This document shows, in pieces, positions 59,490-64,000 of a DNA stretch of 64,000 nucleotides. The notes beneath the pieces are model-generated. The model was not told where the DNA came from and made no database searches. It saw only the letters and a list, made by a program, of their open reading frames with translations. The stretch is from Lepidostoma basale. Lineage: Eukaryota; Arthropoda; Insecta; Trichoptera; Lepidostomatidae. Numbering within the stretch: the first letter of the stretch is position 1; each line of letters opens with the position of its first letter. The position numbers and the translations under genes were made by a program. The stretch is taken from contig JAHDVF020000016.1 of the NCBI GenBank assembly GCA_022606425.2, positions 1,766,501 to 1,830,500 of the forward strand, written 5' to 3'.

Positions 59490-59808
59490 ATCTATGAGTT
59501 TTAAATGTCTAACCACAAGTGAGTCCTTCACATAAAAAATTTTGTATTTATTGTTTCTTGAGCAATGTTGTAAAACTCTGTAAATTGAGGACAGATTATT
59601 GTAAAGGTGCCAAGTATCAAAAATGTATAAAATAAGTTTTTGATCCCAATTGGTGTTAAACATAAAGGCCAACAACGATGCAAAGGTGAATAGCGATTGA
59701 ATAATGTAGTATAGTTCAAACTTTTGCCTAAAGATGTCACCCGTAGACACATGTTACGCAGTTTTTCTCTTTATCTTTTGTTTTATGTTTAAACCACTTA
59801 GCAACTTT
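59490..59808. other. AT-rich, nothing recognised
   Basis: No repeat match or supported frame. Confidence 0.5.
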
Positions 59809-59809
59809 T

Positions 59810-60240
59810 GAAATCACCAGTCTTCATTTATGGGAGCGATAATTTGTAAAATACATTCGAAACATGTAACGAAAAATAATCTCACAAGTGGGAAAAACAT
59901 TGATTTAATTCATAAAATAATTGTGGAATTATACAATGCAATCGTAAATCGTCAATTTCGAAAGAAATATAATCAATTGTGATATTTTATAACAGTGTTT
60001 TTATTTAAACAGCTAATTTTTAGGCGTTAAAACTGTGAAATTCCATAATGGCGACTTTTGTGAATTAAAACTTTGTTTTTTCCACATTTGAGTTTATTTT
60101 TCTCGACATTTTTCGAAGGCCTTCATTATTGGGAGAACGATATAAACTTTATATCGTTCTCCTGACGATGAAGATGTAAGCCTTCAAACCATGTCGAGAA
60201 AATAAGCTCAAAGGTGGAAAACATAGTGTTTTAATTCATA
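59810..60240. repeat. Family F hairpin and relatives, decayed hammerhead-like arms
   Basis: At 60095-60215 GAACGATATAAACTTTATATCGTTC forms the hinge. The right arm has CTGACGA (60162-60168), a GAAG/CTTC stem, a damaged GAAA (CAAAC) and ATGTC, with a perfect UCUC/GAGA stem I. The left arm keeps TTCGAAAAATGTCGAG. A more eroded relative lies at 59830-59900 (CATTCGAAACATGTAACG). Confidence 0.55.
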
Positions 60241-60244
60241 AAAT

Positions 60245-60430
60245 ATCAAATTATTGAAGATATGTAAACGACGTAAACGGAACTAGAAATAGAGGAAGAC
60301 CCAGCAGTGCATGCATGACACAATATATGAATGATGAGAAAACGAGAGAAATACGTCAGGAAATAACAAATTGGCGATTATTTCCGTGAACCCCTTCGGG
60401 GACAGATCCTAATGGTCTGTTACGTGCTAC
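60245..60430 (+). mobile_element. TTAG-tail LINE, decayed 3' fragment
   Basis: GTAAACGACGTAAACGGAAC, AGAAATAGAGGAAGACC and CCCCTTCGGGGACAG keep the V-type order. The central part is deleted and the tail is mutated. Confidence 0.75.
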
Positions 60431-60439
60431 TTTGTACTT

Positions 60440-60645
60440 CTTCTTCAGCCTATTCCCGCCCACTCCTGGACAAAGGCCTTCTTCATTTGCTTCTACACCA
60501 CAGTCTTGTGCAGACTGCATCTAGGTTCTTCCAACGTGACGGTTAAGGTCATCCTTTCACTGTAGCTGTGGTAGCCCTGCACTTCTCTTTGCGGTCCATG
60601 GTCTCCAAGTCAGCATTTTTTTTGTCAAATTTTCATCCGAACTTC
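60440..60645 (-). mobile_element. LINE fragment (antisense)
   Basis: The most complete of the CAGCCTATTCCCGCCCACTCC family, with CTTCCAACGTGACGG and CTTTGCGGTCCATGG. It is the end of an RTE-type LINE in antisense. Confidence 0.65.
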
Positions 60646-60744
60646 TCTCTATGTGATCAACCAATTAAGTTAGTTATTTTAAATAAATTGATAGTCCTAT
60701 TTTAATAGTGTTCCAAATTAAACGGTTAAAATAATATAATATTT

Positions 60745-60835
60745 ATTTTAAAATATTTAGCAGAAGAAGGATTAAAGTAGGATAAATGCCGTAGATATGA
60801 GGTCACTAAGAAGATTGTGCGAAAGAACAATGTAT
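60745..60835 (+). mobile_element. RTE-like LINE, T-type copy, left part
   Basis: AGAAGAAGGATTAAAGTAGG through GGTCACTAAGAAGATTGTGC to AACAATGTAT. It continues at 61261 after the family E insertion. Confidence 0.85.
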
Positions 60836-61260
60836 TGCACTTTGTTAATTGAAAATAACTTTGTTTATCCTCAAAATATTAAAAAACACGACATGTTTCG
60901 AAGGATACTTCCATCTTCAGGTGTGAATATATAATAAAAACTAAACAAAGAAAGACTAATAAAAACGCCTTTAAAAAAGAACGCAAATAAAATACATTTA
61001 AATTAAAAAATTAACCTGGGCTAATCGTTTTAAGTACTTATAATTATTTTTTATCAGTAAGAACTAATAAATAATATTAAACAATAATAATGCATAATAA
61101 AAAAATAATAATATAAAATTGTATTTTATAATATTATAATTTGGAAAAAAACATACATTTGATAAGACATATTTTATATAGAAATTAATAAATGATTAAT
61201 TTGATCAATGATTAGGAATGGGAGCTAGTGAGACTAAAAGTAGACAAAGTATTTAAGGAG
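60836..61260 (-). mobile_element. Family E hammerhead-bearing element with exact target duplication
   Basis: A 425-bp insertion flanked by AACAATGTAT (60826-60835 and 61261-61270); AG before both sides may extend this to 12 bp. On the minus strand it starts CTCCTTAAATACTTTGTC, like 44372, and carries the core near its 3' end at 60924-60886. It has no reading frame, so mobility must have come from other proteins. Confidence 0.9.
60884..60926 (-). ncRNA. Hammerhead-ribozyme-like core, family E, most complete
   Basis: On the minus strand stem I ACAC (60924-60921) is followed by CTGAAGA (60920-60914), a U, stem II GGAAG/CCUUC with one mismatch and one wobble, and GAAA (60899-60896). The palindrome ACAUGU and GUC end at 60890, then GUGU (60889-60886) pairs perfectly with ACAC. 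All textbook core bases are present apart from the extra U after A9. Confidence 0.6.
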
Positions 61261-61635
61261 AACAATGTATGATAGAATCTCTAATAATGAAGTAAGAAAG
61301 GAATGTAAGGAGGATGAATGCGTGATAAATAAAAATAAAAATGGAACGAATGGATGAGGAAAGAGTGGTTAAAAAGTTAAATTCAAGTAGCGTGAATGGA
61401 GAAAGAAGTCGAGGAAGTCCAAGAAAGCCATGGCATGACCAAATTAATCAATTACTGAAAGGCAGCCATGTTCGATATATGTTGGGAACAATCTACAAGC
61501 ATGCATGTTACGATGTGTGAATGTAGAAGACGTGCGAGAGTTATGTCAAGATAGAACAATATGGCGAACCATCCTCTCTGCCTACTCCTCCGGCGGAAAG
61601 GTTTGATAGTTAGTTAGTTAGTTAGTTAATATTTT
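61261..61635 (+). mobile_element. RTE-like LINE, T-type copy, right part
   Basis: Continues AACAATGTATGATAGAATC through GAATGGAGAAAGAAGTCG and CATGGCATGACCAAATTAAT to TTTGATAGTTAGTTAGTTAG. Frames are broken. Confidence 0.85.
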
Positions 61636-61950
61636 AGAAATAATCTATGTTCCGTGATATGTATCGATATTATCGTGTCCAGCGTGACAGGTGACCGGTA
61701 GCTTATTGCTTTGACCATTGCATTATGAAATGCATTCTCATTAAGGCTTTGTGCACGTTCGCATTCAAACTCACCCCGCGGGTTGTTGCTCCCGAGCACG
61801 TGTGCTGATGACCGTTGTCATTAGGGTAGACTTAATAATTCAACCCTGTCACGTGCAATTGCACTTCTGCTCATACGTGGACAAGGGCATTGTTTGTATA
61901 AATGCTTTGATGAATACACAACTTAACTTTATTGTTTCTTGAAAAATGAT
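61636..61950. other. Single-copy region, no gene called
   Basis: GC-richer and not repeated, with ACTCACCCCGCGGG and CCCGAGCACGTGTGC. The short frame at 61751-61942 has no motif. Confidence 0.35.
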
Positions 61951-61954
61951 GTAA

Positions 61955-62110
61955 AACTTCATATTAAATACAAATGTAAACGTCTGTTTTCTTGAAGTTT
62001 TATTATATGGCATTTGACTAGAAGTTTTATTATTAAAACTTTTGATAATATCTCCGACTGCCATTTCGTGTCATTCCCTACCATAAAGCATAATAAAACT
62101 TCTAGAAAAC
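61955..62110. repeat. Family B tails, decayed
   Basis: ATAATAAAACTTCTAGAAAAC ends at about 62110, and a similar tail lies at 61975-62035. The TTGATAA box is recognisable at 62042 but GAAA and stem II are lost. Confidence 0.5.
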
Positions 62111-62199
62111 GTACGAAGTGACGATCTAGAAAATATTGGGAACCTATATTCTAGTTGCTTATAGTAAACAGTTTTAATTTTTCGTTTTTTTGTATGCAA

Positions 62200-62408
62200 T
62201 AGATCGCTTAAAATCAATTCCTGTATCCAATTTATTTTTAGTTATTATATTGATTCTAATAACATGTGATAAGTAGCTGATTTATCGCCATTTTTATCCT
62301 ATTTAAATCCGATTTAATTCAAGTTTTAATCCAATTACTGTATACAATTTGTTTTTAGCTATTATATTGATTTTCATAACATGTGACAGGTAACAGGTAG
62401 CTAATCTC
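62200..62408 (-). repeat. Two SINE tail fragments (tail type 2)
   Basis: Both contain the reverse complement of TAGCTAAAAA, of the ACATGTGATAGGTAGC body and of the ATACAGTAATTGG end. They lie next to each other without tRNA heads. Confidence 0.7.
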
Positions 62409-62409
62409 G

Positions 62410-63003
62410 AAAGTGGTTCTGTGATATGGAGTCCTCACGAGGCGAGATATTCCATTATGCTGGAGAGGGTTCAGAAAAAATTTCTGAGGTATCTCTACAT
62501 GAGGGAGTATGGTAGCTATCCTTGGCTCTATCCACGGCATTTCTTTTGGGAATGCTCGGAACCAATTCTCTACAGCTTCGAAGAGATGGACATCTAATTA
62601 TCCATTTCTTTAGATTAATTAGGGGATACTTCGAGAACTCGGCCGTACTGGAGGGTGTTCGGCTTTTTGTCCCCGATAGATATCTCCAACAGCGACAGCA
62701 CAGATTGTTTTACCTACCGGCTGCCAGAACCAATCTGCCTCTGGTGACACCGGTGGGAAGAGCAATTAGTCTGCTGAACGCAGTCTCCTCGGAGATCGAC
62801 GTCTTTCGTGTTAGTGAAAGTACGTTCAGAAGGCAAATACTCTTAATTCTGGAGAGTATCCTGTCTTCCTAATGTTGAACCATCTCTTATGCGTTTCTGG
62901 TAGTATACTATATATAATATATTATTTTACCTGTTCTCAATAGATGCCTTAAAAATAAATTTTGTAATGTCTGTTGATGAAATAAACTGATTTGATTTGA
63001 TTT
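62410..63003 (+). mobile_element. (GATTT)n-tail CR1/jockey-like LINE, longest copy
   Basis: Reads Val-Ile-Trp-Ser-Pro-His-Glu-Ala-Arg-Tyr-Ser, then Leu-Glu-Arg-Val-Gln-Lys-Lys-Phe-Leu-Arg. After a frame change it reads Leu-Phe-Tyr-Leu-Pro-Ala-Ala-Arg-Thr-Asn and Ser-Glu-Ile-Asp-Val-Phe-Arg, stopping at about 62872. The 3' UTR of about 110 bases ends with TGATTTGATTTGATTTAA. Only the region after the polymerase is present. Confidence 0.85.
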
Positions 63004-63004
63004 G

Positions 63005-63155
63005 ATTTAATCTATCGTCATTTTTATTGTCACGTGGATTCTACACCAGACCGAAGACAGTGTGAAAATCACACTGTCATCGCCGGGAATCGAACCCGGG
63101 ACCTTCGATATAGCAGTCATAGTTCTTGCCATTTACCACTATGGTGTCTCTCAAA
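63005..63155 (-). repeat. tRNA-headed SINE, copy 7
   Basis: Antisense copy. GGGAATCGAACCCGGGACC is the box B region, and the body reads GTCACGTGGATTCTACACC. The 3' half is absent, cut by the LINE tail. Confidence 0.85.
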
Positions 63156-63839
63156 ATACAGAAAACTAAATTATACAGTTGCAGTAAAACATCTCTGTTT
63201 AAAGTTGTTACATTCAAATTAAAAATAGCCATATCCAATGTCCAACCTCCAATAGGAAAAAAACGAATTAAATGTGTTCTGTGATTTACTTCTTATTAGT
63301 TTAAGGATAACAGTGAGATGGTTTTGACATGTGTATACAATATTTATAAAAAAAAATATGGGAATTTTCATACATCCTGAGGTTATTTATATGAAAAAAG
63401 GCTCTCTGGAGTAAAAATGGGGGTGCTTGCATGTGATCAGCGAGCGTGAGTATGCAGAGGGGTGGAATATAATCATCCCCATGGGATGGAATGATAAAAT
63501 CACTCACACGTGAGGGCGGGAAAGTCGATTTTTCAACCCGGAAAATATTGCTGCTATGATTATCTTTGTATGTTGCGGTTCAGATGAGAGTCGTGTTTTG
63601 GTTTGCTTGTTTTCAGCTAGAATTATTTCTCCTTTTTCTTTTCAAAATGTCAGAATAAAAATATACCATCCGCTGTTTTGGCTTCAATATTTCTAAATGT
63701 TTTAATTTTGAAACACTGTTATTACAAAACAAACTACCTATTTGTTCCAGAACATAGGGGTTTTCAAAAGAGCGCCGATTTAGCTTGAATAAATGCGACG
63801 CTGTAAACACTTCCCTCCTTAGTTCAAGGGAGTTATACC
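63156..63839. other. No gene recognised
   Basis: AT-rich with a few GC-richer patches. The short frames on either strand show no motif. Confidence 0.45.
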
Positions 63840-64000
63840 CTAGTATACATCCTCATCAAGACCTATGTATGGAGTATCTTGATGTAGGTACGGCTGCGAG
63901 ACATGGTGCCTATCCGAAAGAGATAAACGGAGACTAGAGGTTTTTGAGATGTGGTCCTATAGAAGACTATCAGGAATTTCCTGGAGAGAATGAGTTTCTT
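63840..64000 (+). mobile_element. RTE-like LINE, Ile-Ser-Trp-Arg family, cut by window end
   Basis: Reads Lys-Thr-Tyr-Val-Trp-Ser-Ile-Leu-Met, then after a one-base shift Tyr-Gly-Cys-Glu-Thr-Trp-Cys-Leu-Ser-Glu-Arg-Asp-Lys-Arg-Arg-Leu-Glu-Val-Phe-Glu-Met-Trp. It ends Ser-Gly-Ile-Ser-Trp-Arg-Glu. It is the segment just upstream of the one seen at 42600 and continues beyond the window. Confidence 0.85.

Noticed and set aside
1..64000. CRISPR arrays, operons, bacterial promoters or ribosome binding sites
   Set aside because: No spaced short direct repeats or dense gene clusters occur. Spliced exons and eukaryotic transposons show that this is animal nuclear DNA.

Overview
The window looks like insect nuclear DNA, most probably from a moth or butterfly, though another insect order cannot be excluded from sequence alone. 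It is AT-rich, has almost no intact reading frames, and is packed with broken non-LTR retrotransposons, tRNA-headed SINEs, small inverted-repeat elements, a Helitron end and Transib elements. No bacterial-type gene, operon or CRISPR array is present.

Host gene content is small. Three phase-compatible plus-strand exons (15713-15831, 17750-17838, 19137-19300) form the 3' end of one protein-coding gene. The product is acidic Ser-rich, then Gly/Pro-rich, then Ala/Thr/Gln/Asn-rich, and ends at a TGA, with a poly(A) signal 138 bases downstream. I could not identify the protein. Its two introns are themselves filled with transposon copies.

The dominant repeat is one RTE-like LINE whose C-terminal reverse-transcriptase region recurs about 30 times on both strands, nearly always 5'-truncated. 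Most copies end in a (TTAG)n tail and a subset ends in (GTT)n. A shorter non-autonomous element borrows the same 3' terminus (2540-3130, 36242-36890, 37570-38145, 38645-39070, 39700-40300). At least four other LINE families are present as fragments, including a CR1/jockey-like LINE with a (GATTT)n tail.

The most unusual content is a set of short repeats carrying hammerhead-ribozyme-like cores. At least five sequence families (A-E, plus a decayed F) share the order CUGANGA-like box, stem II, GAAA, palindromic stem III, NUH, and often a complementary stem I. Several copies are head-to-head hairpins with a core on each strand. Two families carry what reads as a compensatory C3-G8 to U3-A8 change. 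All families have one extra nucleotide after A9. Two insertion events (60836-61260 and 18095-18510) give exact target-site duplications.

The second highlight is a complete but decayed Transib (RAG1-type) DNA transposon at 53997-56935. It has CACAATG/CACAGTG ends, a perfect 5-bp CATCG duplication, and recognisable Asp, Asp and Glu catalytic positions. A 381-bp CACAGTG-ended relative lies at 25521-25901. Other structures are an 860-bp purine minisatellite (52650-53507), a 311-346 bp tandem repeat interrupted by the LINE (49042-50490), hAT and TTAA-type elements, and a few single-copy GC-richer islands with homeodomain-like AT cores that may be regulatory.
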